A stretch of DNA of 7,758 nucleotides. It comes from an uncultured bacterium. Its GTDB lineage: Bacteria > Planctomycetota > Phycisphaerae > Phycisphaerales > SM1A02. Below, piece after piece: positions 1 to 6,715 of this stretch. Both the position numbers and the translations under genes were made by a program. The DNA is taken from NCBI GenBank assembly GCA_903918555.1, contig CAIXEV010000125.1:1-7758 (forward strand), given 5' to 3'. Numbering within the stretch: position 1 is the stretch's first letter; each line of letters begins with the position of its first letter. Below the pieces are notes generated by a model. The model ran no database searches. It saw only the letters and a list, made by a program, of their open reading frames with translations, and was not told where the DNA came from.

Positions 1-448
1 GATCCTTCAGATCGAGGTCGACGAACAGCCCGCCCGTGAGGCCGGACGAGGTCAGGCGCGCGCGCAGGCCGCGGGCGACGCCGCCCTCGAGGTCCTTGGT
101 GAAGAGGCCCGTCTGCTCGGGGCCGAAGACATCGAGCCGCACCTTCATGCGGATGACGACGGGGCTCGCGAAGTCGAAGCTCTCGTCGTCGGTGCCCTGC
201 TCGTTGTAGAAGCGGTCGGCGAACGCGATGGCGGCGACCTCGCCGATCGGCACGCCGCGGTACTTCACGGGGCTTCCGATCTGCAGGCCGTTCACGGAGT
301 CGGTGGTCGAGGTCTCGATGATCGCCGTCTGCTTGAACATCGTGCCCGAGCCGAGCGCGATGACGCTCCCGAGGCCGAGCGAGACCGAGACGATCACGAA
401 GATGCCGACCTTGAACTCCTTCGCTCTGAAATCGGTGGACGCGCTCAT
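1..448 (-). CDS. mlaD: MlaD-like MCE-domain protein, N-terminal part (runs off the window)
   Basis: Periplasmic lipid-binding component of an Mla-type phospholipid ABC transporter. It is anchored in the inner membrane by one N-terminal helix and carries an MCE (mammalian cell entry) domain that in this family forms a ring for lipid passage. Seen: 149 codons are present; the C-terminus is missing beyond base 1. Residues about 13-33 are a hydrophobic helix after a short charged start (MSASTDFRAKEFKVG). The MCE domain starts near residue 50 with the typical VNGLQIGSPVKYRGVPIGEV (52-71) and continues to GLRARLTSSGLTGGLFVDLDL (127-147). The ATG at 448 is preferred because GGGAG lies 7 nt upstream and no other ATG or GTG is in frame upstream. 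Last gene visible in the minus-strand operon after the MlaE and MlaF genes. Family assignment is firm. Whether it is a short MlaD or a longer MCE protein with a coiled-coil tail cannot be seen. Confidence 0.93.
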   Translation of the reverse strand, partial: MSASTDFRAKEFKVGIFVIVSVSLGLGSVIALGSGTMFKQTAIIETSTTDSVNGLQIGSPVKYRGVPIGEVAAIAFADRFYNEQGTDDESFDFASPVVIRMKVRLDVFGPEQTGLFTKDLEGGVARGLRARLTSSGLTGGLFVDLDLKD

Positions 449-525
449 GAGTGGACTCCCGCGCGGCGCGCGCGATGCGGCGCCTTGGCCGCGGCGGTGA
501 AGGGCTGGCGATGCTGCATGGTCAT
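445..525 (-). CDS. Possible 26-residue linking ORF between MlaF and MlaD genes
   Basis: A small open frame fills the gap between the ATPase and MCE genes. Its ATG overlaps the ATPase stop in an ATGA (525-522), and its own TGA overlaps the MCE start in a second ATGA (448-445). The peptide begins MTMQHRQPF and is rich in Arg, His and Ala, with no hydrophobic segment and no recognisable domain. Its Shine-Dalgarno is poor: only AGAG, 2 nt before the ATG. It could be a translated linker that passes ribosomes from one gene to the next, a real micropeptide, or chance, since start and stop triplets arise easily in 80 bases. No function is proposed. Its existence as a translated frame is inference from the two overlaps. 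Confidence 0.3.
   Translation of the reverse strand: MTMQHRQPFTAAAKAPHRARRAGVHS
456..460 (-). promoter_or_regulatory. Ribosome binding site of the MCE gene
   Basis: Minus-strand GGGAG is placed 7 nt before the ATG at 448. It supports that start and shows the MCE gene can be initiated on its own rather than only by coupling to the reading frame upstream. Confidence 0.6.
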
Positions 526-1313
526 GACTCTTGGGTGGGAACACGGTTGAGGAAGCGACGAACCCACTCGTCGTCGGAGTGGTCGCGCAGTTCGGCCGGC
601 GCGCCGAGCGCGACCAGCTTCCTGCGCGCGCCATCGAGCATGGCGAAGCGCTGGCCGATCGCGAAGATGCTCGCGAGCTCGTGCGAGATGATGACGAAGG
701 TGGTGCCGAGCATGCGGTTCAGCGCTTCGATCATCGCGTCGAGGTCGGCGCTCGTCACCGGGTCGAGGCCGGCGCTCGGCTCGTCGAGGAAGATGATCGG
801 CGGGTCAAGCGCAAGCGCGCGGGCGATCGCGGCGCGCTTCTGCATGCCGCCCGAGATCTCCGAGGGCTGCTTGAGCGCGTGGGCGCCGAGGCCGACGAGC
901 CCGAGCTTGGCGCGGGCGACATCGTCCATCACATCGTCGGGAAGATCCGTGAATTCCTCGAGCGGCAGCCGCACATTCTCGAGGAGCGTCTTGCCGCCGA
1001 ACAGCGCGCCCAGCTGGTACATCACGCCGAATCGCCGACGCACGCTCCGGATCGCGTCGTCGTCGGAGTCGACGATGTCGACGCCATCGATCGTGATCGA
1101 GCCCGCGAGCGGCTTGCGCAGCGCGGTGAGGCACGAGAGCAGCGTCGTCTTGCCGCAGCCCGAGCCGCCGCCGATGAACAGGATCTCGCCCTTCAGGATG
1201 TCGAGGTCGATCCCCTCGATGATCGGGCGGTCGTAGCCGATCGACACGCCGCGCAGCGAGATCGCCGTCTCGCGCGCGGTTGGCCGTGGTGCTGGTGCGG
1301 ACGGTGCGGGCAT
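522..1313 (-). CDS. mlaF: MlaF-like ATP-binding protein of phospholipid ABC transporter
   Basis: Cytoplasmic ATPase that powers the MlaE permease in phospholipid transport across the envelope. The 263-residue length is normal for the family. Seen in order: a short Pro/Ala-rich N-terminus (1-15), Walker A GGSGCGKT (49-56), Q-loop glutamine in MYQLGALF (Q100), ABC signature ISGGMQKR (153-160), Walker B IIFLDEP (173-179) with catalytic E178, D-loop SAGLD (180-184), and H-loop H211 in IISHEL. The MQKR after the signature and the GALF segment after the Q-loop are typical of the MlaF/Ttg2A subgroup rather than generic importers. The ATG follows the MlaE stop by 6 nt without a good Shine-Dalgarno, so translational coupling to MlaE is likely. 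Its stop overlaps an ATG in an ATGA. All catalytic motifs are intact. Confidence 0.95.
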   Translation of the reverse strand: MPAPSAPAPRPTARETAISLRGVSIGYDRPIIEGIDLDILKGEILFIGGGSGCGKTTLLSCLTALRKPLAGSITIDGVDIVDSDDDAIRSVRRRFGVMYQLGALFGGKTLLENVRLPLEEFTDLPDDVMDDVARAKLGLVGLGAHALKQPSEISGGMQKRAAIARALALDPPIIFLDEPSAGLDPVTSADLDAMIEALNRMLGTTFVIISHELASIFAIGQRFAMLDGARRKLVALGAPAELRDHSDDEWVRRFLNRVPTQES

Positions 1314-1319
1314 GGTTCG

Positions 1320-2450
1320 CTAGATGCCGAGCGTGTAGAAGAACGCGCCGAGGACGCTGTCGGCAAGGATGATGGCGACGATGCCCGCGACGACCGCGCG
1401 CGTGGTGCTGAGGCCGACGGCGCCGGGCCCCTGCCCCGTGCGCAGTCCCGAGAGGCAGCCGATCGACGCGACGAGGATCGCGAACACGGCGGCCTTCACG
1501 AGGCCCTGCACGAATCCGCCGACGGTGAGCGCCTGGCGAACCTCGTCGGTGTACTGCGCGAGCGTGAAGCCCTCGGCCCCGAGGATCATGTAGCCGCCCG
1601 CGACGCCGAGGATCGATGCCCAGATCGCGAGCATCGGCGTGACGACCGTCGTGGCGATCAGGCGCGGAATCACGAGGAAACGCACGGGATCGATGCCGAA
1701 GGTGCGCAGCGCGTCGAGCTCCTGCGTGACCTTCATCGTGCCGATCTCGGCGGCGAACGCGCTGCCCGAGCGGCCGGCGAGGATGATCGCCGTGATGAGC
1801 GGCCCGAGCTCGCGCACCACCGAGACGGCGACGACATCCGCGACCTGCAGCTTCGCGCCGTACTTCGCCATCGGATCGAAGGTCTGGAACGCGATGATCG
1901 CGCCGATCAGGAAGCCGAGGAGGCCGACGACCGCGATCGCGTCGCTTCCGTGCCGCGCCATCGCGGCGATCGTGTCGCCGACGCGCAGGTGCTGCGGGTA
2001 GCGCACGAGATGCACGCAGACGAGCGCGATCTCGCCGATGAACCGCACGAGGTCGACGACGCCGTCGCGGATCGCGATCGACGCGGCGCCCACCTCGCGC
2101 ACGAAGCCCGGCGCCTTCGCGGGTTCCTGCGGCTCCTGCCCGCGCAACGCGAGGTCGATGAGCAGCCGCCGGTCCTTGTCGGCGCCCGTGATCTCGAACC
2201 CGACGCCCGCGCCCTTCGCGAGGCGGAAGAGAAACACGGCGACCGACACGCCCGAGGCGTCGAGGTGCGTCACCTTCGAGAAGTCGAGCGTGACGGCGCC
2301 CGCGAGCCGCGAGGGAAGCTTCCGCTCGAGCGTCTCGCGCACGCGGCCGATCGACTCGGCATCGATCGCGCCTTCGGGAGCGATGAGAACACCCCCCGCC
2401 CCCTCTGAGACGGCGATCGGAGCATCAGCGCCCTTGCTGCGTCGCGGCAT
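1320..2450 (-). CDS. mlaE: MlaE-like ABC permease with fused N-terminal STAS domain
   Basis: Inner-membrane permease of the Mla-type phospholipid transporter; it would dimerise, bind two MlaF subunits and carry the MCE ring. Length 376 residues, about 110 more than stand-alone MlaE (E. coli MlaE is about 260). The extra part is an N-terminal STAS domain (about 12-110) with the STAS core motif FSKVTHLDASGV (57-68), whose DxSG matches the MlaB-type site. The permease part follows from about residue 125: hydrophobic segments near 165-190, 207-227, 258-292 and 313-376. The family hallmark, about 213-254, contains RELGPLITAIILAGRSGSA and then EIGTMKVTQELDALRTFGIDP. The fusion supplies in one chain what E. 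coli makes as MlaB plus MlaE. The start abuts the stop of the protease gene (TGA directly followed by ATG), implying coupled translation. The family call is firm; the precise substrate is inferred. Confidence 0.95.
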   Translation of the reverse strand: MPRRSKGADAPIAVSEGAGGVLIAPEGAIDAESIGRVRETLERKLPSRLAGAVTLDFSKVTHLDASGVSVAVFLFRLAKGAGVGFEITGADKDRRLLIDLALRGQEPQEPAKAPGFVREVGAASIAIRDGVVDLVRFIGEIALVCVHLVRYPQHLRVGDTIAAMARHGSDAIAVVGLLGFLIGAIIAFQTFDPMAKYGAKLQVADVVAVSVVRELGPLITAIILAGRSGSAFAAEIGTMKVTQELDALRTFGIDPVRFLVIPRLIATTVVTPMLAIWASILGVAGGYMILGAEGFTLAQYTDEVRQALTVGGFVQGLVKAAVFAILVASIGCLSGLRTGQGPGAVGLSTTRAVVAGIVAIILADSVLGAFFYTLGI

Positions 2451-3290
2451 TCAGCGACCTGCCCGCTTCGCCTCTTCGTAGATCGCGAGCGCCTTCGGCA
2501 TCAGCGCCTCGAGCCTCGCCGCGCGCTTGTCGTCGTTCGGGTGCGTCGACAGGAACTCGGGCGGCTTCTCGCCTCCCTGCGACGACATCTTCCGCCAGAA
2601 GCCGACCGCCGCGCGCGGGTCGTAGCCAGCGTCGGCCGCGATCAGCAGGCCGATCTCGTCGGCCTCGGTCTCCTCGCTGCGGCTGAAGGCCGTCTCGCCG
2701 ACCGCGCCGTAGCCGGCGAGGACGCCGTCGATGAGCTCGGGGCTCACCTGGCCCGTCTCGCTCACGATTCCCGCCGCGATCTCGACCGCCATCGCGCGCG
2801 AGACGCGTTCGCCGCCGTGACGCGCGATCGCGTGCGCGGCCTCGTGGCCCATCACGACCGCGAGCTCGTCGTCGCTCGTCGCCACCGTCAGGAGGCCCGT
2901 GTTCACGGCGCTCTTGCCGCCGGGCAGCATCCACGCGTTGACTTCGGGCGTGTCGATGAGCGCGAACTGCCACTGGAAGCCCTCGACCGCCTGCGGATAG
3001 CGGCGCACCGACGCATCGGCGATCCGCTGCCCGACGCGCTGCACGCGCGCGTAGTCCGGTCCGCTGCTGATCGTCTTCGCCTGCGCGAGCGTCTCCGTGT
3101 ACGCAGCCTCGCCGAGTTGACGCTCCTCGCTGAGCGAGAGGAGCATCATCTGGCTCCGCCCGGTCTCGGGAACCGTTCCGCACGCCGCGAGGAACTGCGG
3201 CGCGAGCGCGCACGCGGCGGACAGCGAGGCGAGGCGAGCCACGGCCCCGCGGCACGCGAAAATTTCCGAAATCAGGCGCCGAATCGACAT
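2451..3290 (-). CDS. M48-family metalloprotease, probable lipoprotein (LoiP/YcaL type)
   Basis: Zinc endopeptidase expected in the periplasm, membrane-anchored, where relatives clear misassembled envelope proteins. Length 279 residues, matching single-domain M48 lipoproteins such as LoiP and YcaL; there is no TPR tail as in BepA. Seen: a hydrophobic secretion segment (about 18-36) ending in lipobox LAAC (34-37) with C37 as likely lipidated residue; the subfamily segment PETGRSQMMLLS (41-52); zinc site HEAAH (149-153); third ligand E209 in the SRSEETEADEIG stretch (204-214); and FLSTHPNDDKR (246-256) near the C-terminus. GGAGG (plus positions 3298-3302) lies 7 nt before the ATG and fixes the start. 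First gene of the unit with MlaE, MlaF and MlaD, suggesting a shared role in outer-membrane maintenance. That role is inference; the protease family is clear. Confidence 0.93.
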   Translation of the reverse strand: MSIRRLISEIFACRGAVARLASLSAACALAPQFLAACGTVPETGRSQMMLLSLSEERQLGEAAYTETLAQAKTISSGPDYARVQRVGQRIADASVRRYPQAVEGFQWQFALIDTPEVNAWMLPGGKSAVNTGLLTVATSDDELAVVMGHEAAHAIARHGGERVSRAMAVEIAAGIVSETGQVSPELIDGVLAGYGAVGETAFSRSEETEADEIGLLIAADAGYDPRAAVGFWRKMSSQGGEKPPEFLSTHPNDDKRAARLEALMPKALAIYEEAKRAGR

Positions 3291-3330
3291 GGTGCGACCT
3301 CCGCAGGGCTTCGTTCGCCCCGCGCCGCGC

Positions 3331-3336
3331 AGTCTA
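3331..3336 (-). promoter_or_regulatory. Candidate -10 box of the protease-Mla operon
   Basis: TAGACT on the minus strand, fitting TANNNT, lies 40 nt before the protease ATG. A start site about 6-7 nt after it would give a leader of roughly 34 nt containing the GGAGG ribosome site. No recognisable -35 hexamer is present 16-18 nt upstream. It sits in the 152-bp divergent gap with the plus-strand gene at 3443; the rest of that gap shows nothing further. Confidence 0.4.
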
Positions 3337-3429
3337 CCGACCGCCGCAGTGCACGGCGCAGGGTGACGCGAGGCCGGAACCGGAAGCCAGCCGAAGAGGT
3401 TACGCCGCCTGCGCCCGCGTCCGATTGGG

Positions 3430-3435
3430 TACGCT
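3430..3435 (+). promoter_or_regulatory. Candidate -10 box for leaderless expression of the gene at 3443
   Basis: TACGCT is followed by 7 nt and then ATG. The normal distance from a -10 box to the transcription start would put the first transcribed base at or next to the A of ATG. No Shine-Dalgarno is visible before this ATG, in line with a leaderless mRNA. No clear -35 element. Confidence 0.45.
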
Positions 3436-3442
3436 TCCGCCC

Positions 3443-4087
3443 ATGAAGCGCACCACCACTCCCCGACGCGGAAACTGCCTCACCGGTCTCGTCATCGGCC
3501 TTGCCGTCCTCGGCGTCCTGCTGCTCATCGGCGGCGCCATCGCCTATCTGTCGTTCAACCCGGCCGAGGCTCTCGCGAAGCTCCAGGCCGATGTGAAGGC
3601 GCTCTCCGACGGCGCGACGGCCATCGAGGCTCCGGGCAGCGTGGAGGTCGAGCTCGCGTCCGGTGGCGCCGCGTTCATCCTCTCGCCGACCGGGACGGTC
3701 GGCGACAAGGTCATTCCCACGCCGCCGGCGAGCGTGAGCTACACGATCACGGTGACGGCTCCGGATGGCAGCCCGGTGAAGGTCGAGGCCAACACGGCGC
3801 CGCGCAACGGAACGGAACCGTTCTACTTCTTCGGCTTCTGCGAACTCAAGACCGAAGGCACCTACAAGATCGATGTCGCTGCGTCGGACGGCTCGACTCC
3901 CGCCGCGATCCTCGCGACCCGCGCGAGCCAAGAGGAGCTTCAGCGGCTTCTCTCCGAAGGCCTGCGCGCCTCGGGCGGCGTCCTCGGCGGTTGCGGCGCG
4001 CTCTGCGGGCTCGCGATGGCCGTCGTGTTCGGCGTGCTCGCGCTCTTCATGCGCAAGAAGTCGCAGCCCGATCCGCTTGCGATCTGA
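3443..4087 (+). CDS. Unrecognised protein with membrane anchors at both ends
   Basis: No family recognised. 214 residues. Seen: basic N-terminus (MKRTTTPRRGN), transmembrane helix about 14-37, and an extracytoplasmic region about 38-178 with alternating short hydrophobic strands, for example VEVELASGGAAFIL (67-80), SVSYTITVTAPDG (97-109) and FYFFGFCELKTEGTYKIDV (127-145), which looks like a small beta-sandwich. Next come a short amphipathic helix (about 161-175), a Gly/Cys-rich second transmembrane helix (about 179-203) and a basic tail MRKKSQPDPLAI. By the positive-inside rule both ends are cytoplasmic and the middle is outside. Four cysteines: C12, C133, C184, C188. An in-frame TTG at 3425 would add six residues, but the ATG is preferred because of the TACGCT box placed 7 nt upstream. 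It stands alone: divergent from the protease-Mla unit and convergent with malic enzyme. The reading frame is convincing; function is unknown. Confidence 0.8.
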   Translation: MKRTTTPRRGNCLTGLVIGLAVLGVLLLIGGAIAYLSFNPAEALAKLQADVKALSDGATAIEAPGSVEVELASGGAAFILSPTGTVGDKVIPTPPASVSYTITVTAPDGSPVKVEANTAPRNGTEPFYFFGFCELKTEGTYKIDVAASDGSTPAAILATRASQEELQRLLSEGLRASGGVLGGCGALCGLAMAVVFGVLALFMRKKSQPDPLAI

Positions 4088-4106
4088 GCGGACCGCCGGC
4101 CGTCAG
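4084..4106. terminator. Weak two-way hairpin at the convergent gene junction
   Basis: CTGA-g-CGG pairs with CCGTCAG around an 8-nt loop, so the two TGA stops of the convergent genes form the base of the stem. There is a bulge, only 7 pairs, and no T-run on either side, so intrinsic termination is doubtful. It is listed because only 15 bases separate the two stop codons and nothing else there could end transcription. Confidence 0.2.
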
Positions 4107-5713
4107 TATGAGGGCTCGTACACCTTGCTCCGCAGCCACGCGTCGATGTCGCTCGGTCGATCGACGCGCGCGAAGCCGCGTTCGAAGATGAGCTCCGCGA
4201 CCTCGACCGCCACATCGATCGCGGACTGATGGATGCGATCGAGCGGCGGGTAGATGAGCCCCACCGAGAGCTCCGCTTCGGTGGTGCGCGCCGAAAGCGC
4301 TTCCGCGGCCTTCAGGAACATCTCGTCGGTCACGCGCGCGGCCTCGGTCGCGTACACCGCCATGCCGACCGCGGGATAGATGTAGACATTGTTGCCCTGG
4401 CCCGGCACGAGGATGCGGCCATTGAGCTCGACCGGTTGGAACGGCGAGCCCGAGGCGAAGATCGCGCCGCCATCGGTCCAGATCCACGCCTGCTCGGCGG
4501 TGCACTCCGACTTCGAGGTCGGGTTCGAGTACGGGAAGATCACGGGCCGCTCGCAATACGCGCGCATCGCCTCGACGACCTCCTGCGTGAAGGTCTGCGG
4601 CTGCGTGCTCGTGCCGATGAGCACGGTCGGCTTGAGCGCGCGCACGGCCTCGGGCAGCGTCTTGAGAAGCTCGCCCTCGCGCACGAACGCCTGCTGGTGC
4701 GGCTGGATGCCCGGGTTGTCCTTCACGACGACGCCCTTCGAGTTCATCAGCCAGATGCGCGCACGCGCCTCGTGCTCGGAGACGCCGCGCTGCATCATCG
4801 CCTCCACCACGAGCTCGGCGATGCCGGTCGCCGCGCTGCCTGCGCCGAAGAAGAGATAGCGGTGGTCGACGAGCGCGTTGCCGAGCGCGCGGCACGCGGC
4901 TAACAGCCCCGCGACCGCGATCGACGCGGTGCCCTGGATGTCGTCGTTGAAGCACGAGACGCGGTCGCGGTAGCGCGCGAGCAGCGGGATCGCGGTCGTG
5001 TTGTGGAAGTCCTCGAACTGGATGCACGCGCGCGGATAGACCTCCTGCACCGCCATCACGAACTCCTCGACGAAGGAGTCGTACTCCGCGCCGCGCAGCC
5101 GCTGCTGCCGAAGGCCCGGATACAGCGGATCGCGCAGGAATTCCTCGTTGTTCGTGCCGACATCGAGGACGACCGGCATGCAGCGCGCGGGCGGCACGCC
5201 GCCGATCGCGGTGTAGAGCGCGAGCTTTCCGACGGGAATGCCCATGCCGCAGACGCCGAGGTCGCCGAGGCCGAGGATCCGTTCGCCGTCGGTGACGCAG
5301 ATGATGCGCACATCCATCTCGGGCCAGTTGCGCAGGATCTCCGCGACGCGGCCGCGGTGCTTGAGCGACACATACAGCCCCTTCGGGCGCCGCATGATGT
5401 GGCCGAACTTCTGGCACGCCTCGCCGACGGTCGGGGTGTAGACGATCGGCATGTGCCGCGGCGGATCCGCGCGCAGCAGCTGGTAGAAGAGCCGCTCGTT
5501 GCGGTCCTGCAGCTCGGAGAGGTAGATGTAGCGCTCGAGGTCGTTGGCGCGGTGCGCAAGCTGCACGAGCGCGCGCCGCTGCTGCGTGGGGCTGTCCTCG
5601 ACGGCGTCGGGAAAGAGCCCGGTCAGGCCAAGCAGCTCGCGCTCGGCCTCGCCGAACGCGGTGCCTTTGTTCAGGCGCGGGTTGTACAGGATCTCGTGGG
5701 CGTCTTTGCGCAT
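4103..5713 (-). CDS. maeA: NAD-type malic enzyme (oxaloacetate-decarboxylating)
   Basis: Converts (S)-malate to pyruvate and CO2 with reduction of NAD(P)+, in the cytoplasm. 536 residues, the size of the large eukaryote-like/SfcA (MaeA) malic enzymes rather than the roughly 750-residue MaeB fusions. Seen: catalytic tyrosine in VYTPTVGEAC (Y92), arginine in TDGERILGLGDLG (R145), catalytic lysine in PVGKLALYTA (K163), metal ligands in FEDF (E234, D235) and NDDIQGTA (D258), a nucleotide-binding GAGSAATGIAE (290-300), SNPTSKSECT (396-405) and GQGNNVYIYPAVG (438-450). All key residues are present and the spacing agrees with the family. GAGGAG lies 5 nt before the ATG, and the gene follows the epimerase-like gene by 9 nt, so the two are surely co-transcribed. 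The NAD rather than NADP preference is inferred from family type only. Confidence 0.95.
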   Translation of the reverse strand: MRKDAHEILYNPRLNKGTAFGEAERELLGLTGLFPDAVEDSPTQQRRALVQLAHRANDLERYIYLSELQDRNERLFYQLLRADPPRHMPIVYTPTVGEACQKFGHIMRRPKGLYVSLKHRGRVAEILRNWPEMDVRIICVTDGERILGLGDLGVCGMGIPVGKLALYTAIGGVPPARCMPVVLDVGTNNEEFLRDPLYPGLRQQRLRGAEYDSFVEEFVMAVQEVYPRACIQFEDFHNTTAIPLLARYRDRVSCFNDDIQGTASIAVAGLLAACRALGNALVDHRYLFFGAGSAATGIAELVVEAMMQRGVSEHEARARIWLMNSKGVVVKDNPGIQPHQQAFVREGELLKTLPEAVRALKPTVLIGTSTQPQTFTQEVVEAMRAYCERPVIFPYSNPTSKSECTAEQAWIWTDGGAIFASGSPFQPVELNGRILVPGQGNNVYIYPAVGMAVYATEAARVTDEMFLKAAEALSARTTEAELSVGLIYPPLDRIHQSAIDVAVEVAELIFERGFARVDRPSDIDAWLRSKVYEPSY

Positions 5714-5718
5714 CGTGG

Positions 5719-5724
5719 CTCCTC
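5719..5724 (-). promoter_or_regulatory. Ribosome binding site overlapping the upstream stop
   Basis: Minus-strand GAGGAG overlaps the TGA stop of the epimerase-like gene (read as TGAGGAG) and lies 5 nt before the malic enzyme ATG. Ribosomes ending the first gene are thus delivered onto the start of the second. Confidence 0.65.
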
Positions 5725-6709
5725 AGGGCGACTCGCGCCAACTGCCCGAGCGCGACGGATCGAGCGCGTCGAAGACGAGCGCGCCCTCCGCAACGATGAA
5801 CGCGCGGCCGGAGACGCTCGGCCGGACGCTTCCGTCGGGGAGCGCAGCGTACCGCGCCTCGAAGACGCTGCCGATCGCCGACTCCTGCGTCCACAAGACG
5901 CCTGCGGCCAGTTCGCCCCGCGCGGCCATCGACGCGAGCAGCGCGCTCGTGCCCGTGCCGCAGGGCGAGCGGTCGAAGGTGCCGTTGGGGCAGAGGACGA
6001 AGTTCCTCGCACGGGCGTCGGCGCGCGACGGGCTGAACGAGAGCAGCACATGGTCGATCAGCCCGTCGTTCTCAGGGCCCGCGCGCAGGTCGGCGCGACG
6101 GATTCCGTCGAGAATCGACGCTGCATACGCGAGTTCCTCGGCGTGCGAGCGCATCGCGCGCCCCGCCCTGCCGCCGGCCGCGAGCCCGTCATGGCGCACG
6201 ATGAAGAACCAGTTGCCGCCCCACGCGATGTCGCCGCGCACGACGCCGCCCTGCGCGAGCACGACCTCGACCTCGCGCGCGTGAAGCCGCGACGGCACGT
6301 TGTCGAACGCGAAGCGCCCGTCGTCGAGCGAGGTCGCCACGACATCGCCGACGCGCGTCTCGATCGAAGCGCGGCGGGGAAGGTCGAAGCCGATGTGGCG
6401 AAGCGTCCGCGCGAGGCCGATCGTCGCGTGCCCGCACATTCCGAGCGGCGCGCTCGCGTTCCAGTAGAGGACGCCGCACGAAGCGCCCGGCTTCGCCGGC
6501 CGACAGGCGAGCGCGCACACCGTCGCGTCGGCGGCGCGCGGATTCGCGGCGAGCGCGAGGCACTCGGGCGGGATCGCGAGCCTGCCGTCGACCGACCAGC
6601 GCGCGATCAGTTCGGGGAGCGTGAGTTGGAAGAGCCCGCCGTCCGGTGCCAGCAGCACGCGCGTGGGCTCGCCTTCGGTGTGGCTGTCGACGAATCGCTC
6701 GATCTTCAC
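5723..6709 (-). CDS. lhpA: Proline racemase family, probable 4-hydroxyproline 2-epimerase
   Basis: Likely interconverts trans-4-hydroxy-L-proline and cis-4-hydroxy-D-proline, the first step of hydroxyproline use; cytoplasmic and cofactor-free. 328 residues, normal for the family. Seen: FVDSHTEGEPTRV (6-18), where DSHTEGEPTR is typical of hydroxyproline epimerases; first catalytic cysteine in MCGHATIG (C92); and second in DRSPCGTGTSA (C250). Having both cysteines argues against trans-3-hydroxyproline dehydratase, which has Thr or Ser at one position. The start is GTG at 6709, chosen because the protein begins MKIERFVDSH as in relatives and because TATCCT lies 6 nt upstream; no Shine-Dalgarno is visible. 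The DapA-family gene next door, divergent across 38 bp, fits the same pathway. Proline racemase activity remains an alternative. Confidence 0.88.
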   Translation of the reverse strand: MKIERFVDSHTEGEPTRVLLAPDGGLFQLTLPELIARWSVDGRLAIPPECLALAANPRAADATVCALACRPAKPGASCGVLYWNASAPLGMCGHATIGLARTLRHIGFDLPRRASIETRVGDVVATSLDDGRFAFDNVPSRLHAREVEVVLAQGGVVRGDIAWGGNWFFIVRHDGLAAGGRAGRAMRSHAEELAYAASILDGIRRADLRAGPENDGLIDHVLLSFSPSRADARARNFVLCPNGTFDRSPCGTGTSALLASMAARGELAAGVLWTQESAIGSVFEARYAALPDGSVRPSVSGRAFIVAEGALVFDALDPSRSGSWRESP

Positions 6710-6715
6710 GCGCGC

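Noticed and set aside
531..2408. Plus-strand open frame of 625 codons opposite the MlaF and MlaE genes
   Set aside because: The translation is a run of Arg, Ala, Asp and Glu without domain or hydrophobic pattern, typical of antisense frames in GC-rich genes. The minus strand carries complete ABC motifs in the same place.
3272..3931. Minus-strand frame of 219 codons over the orphan gene and the divergent gap
   Set aside because: It has Arg-rich composition with no structure, whereas the plus frame shows two clean membrane helices and strand-like alternation.
4047..5894. Minus-strand open frame of 615 codons overlapping malic enzyme in another frame
   Set aside because: It is Arg/Ala/Pro-rich and low in complexity, while the other minus-strand frame encodes every malic enzyme catalytic residue.
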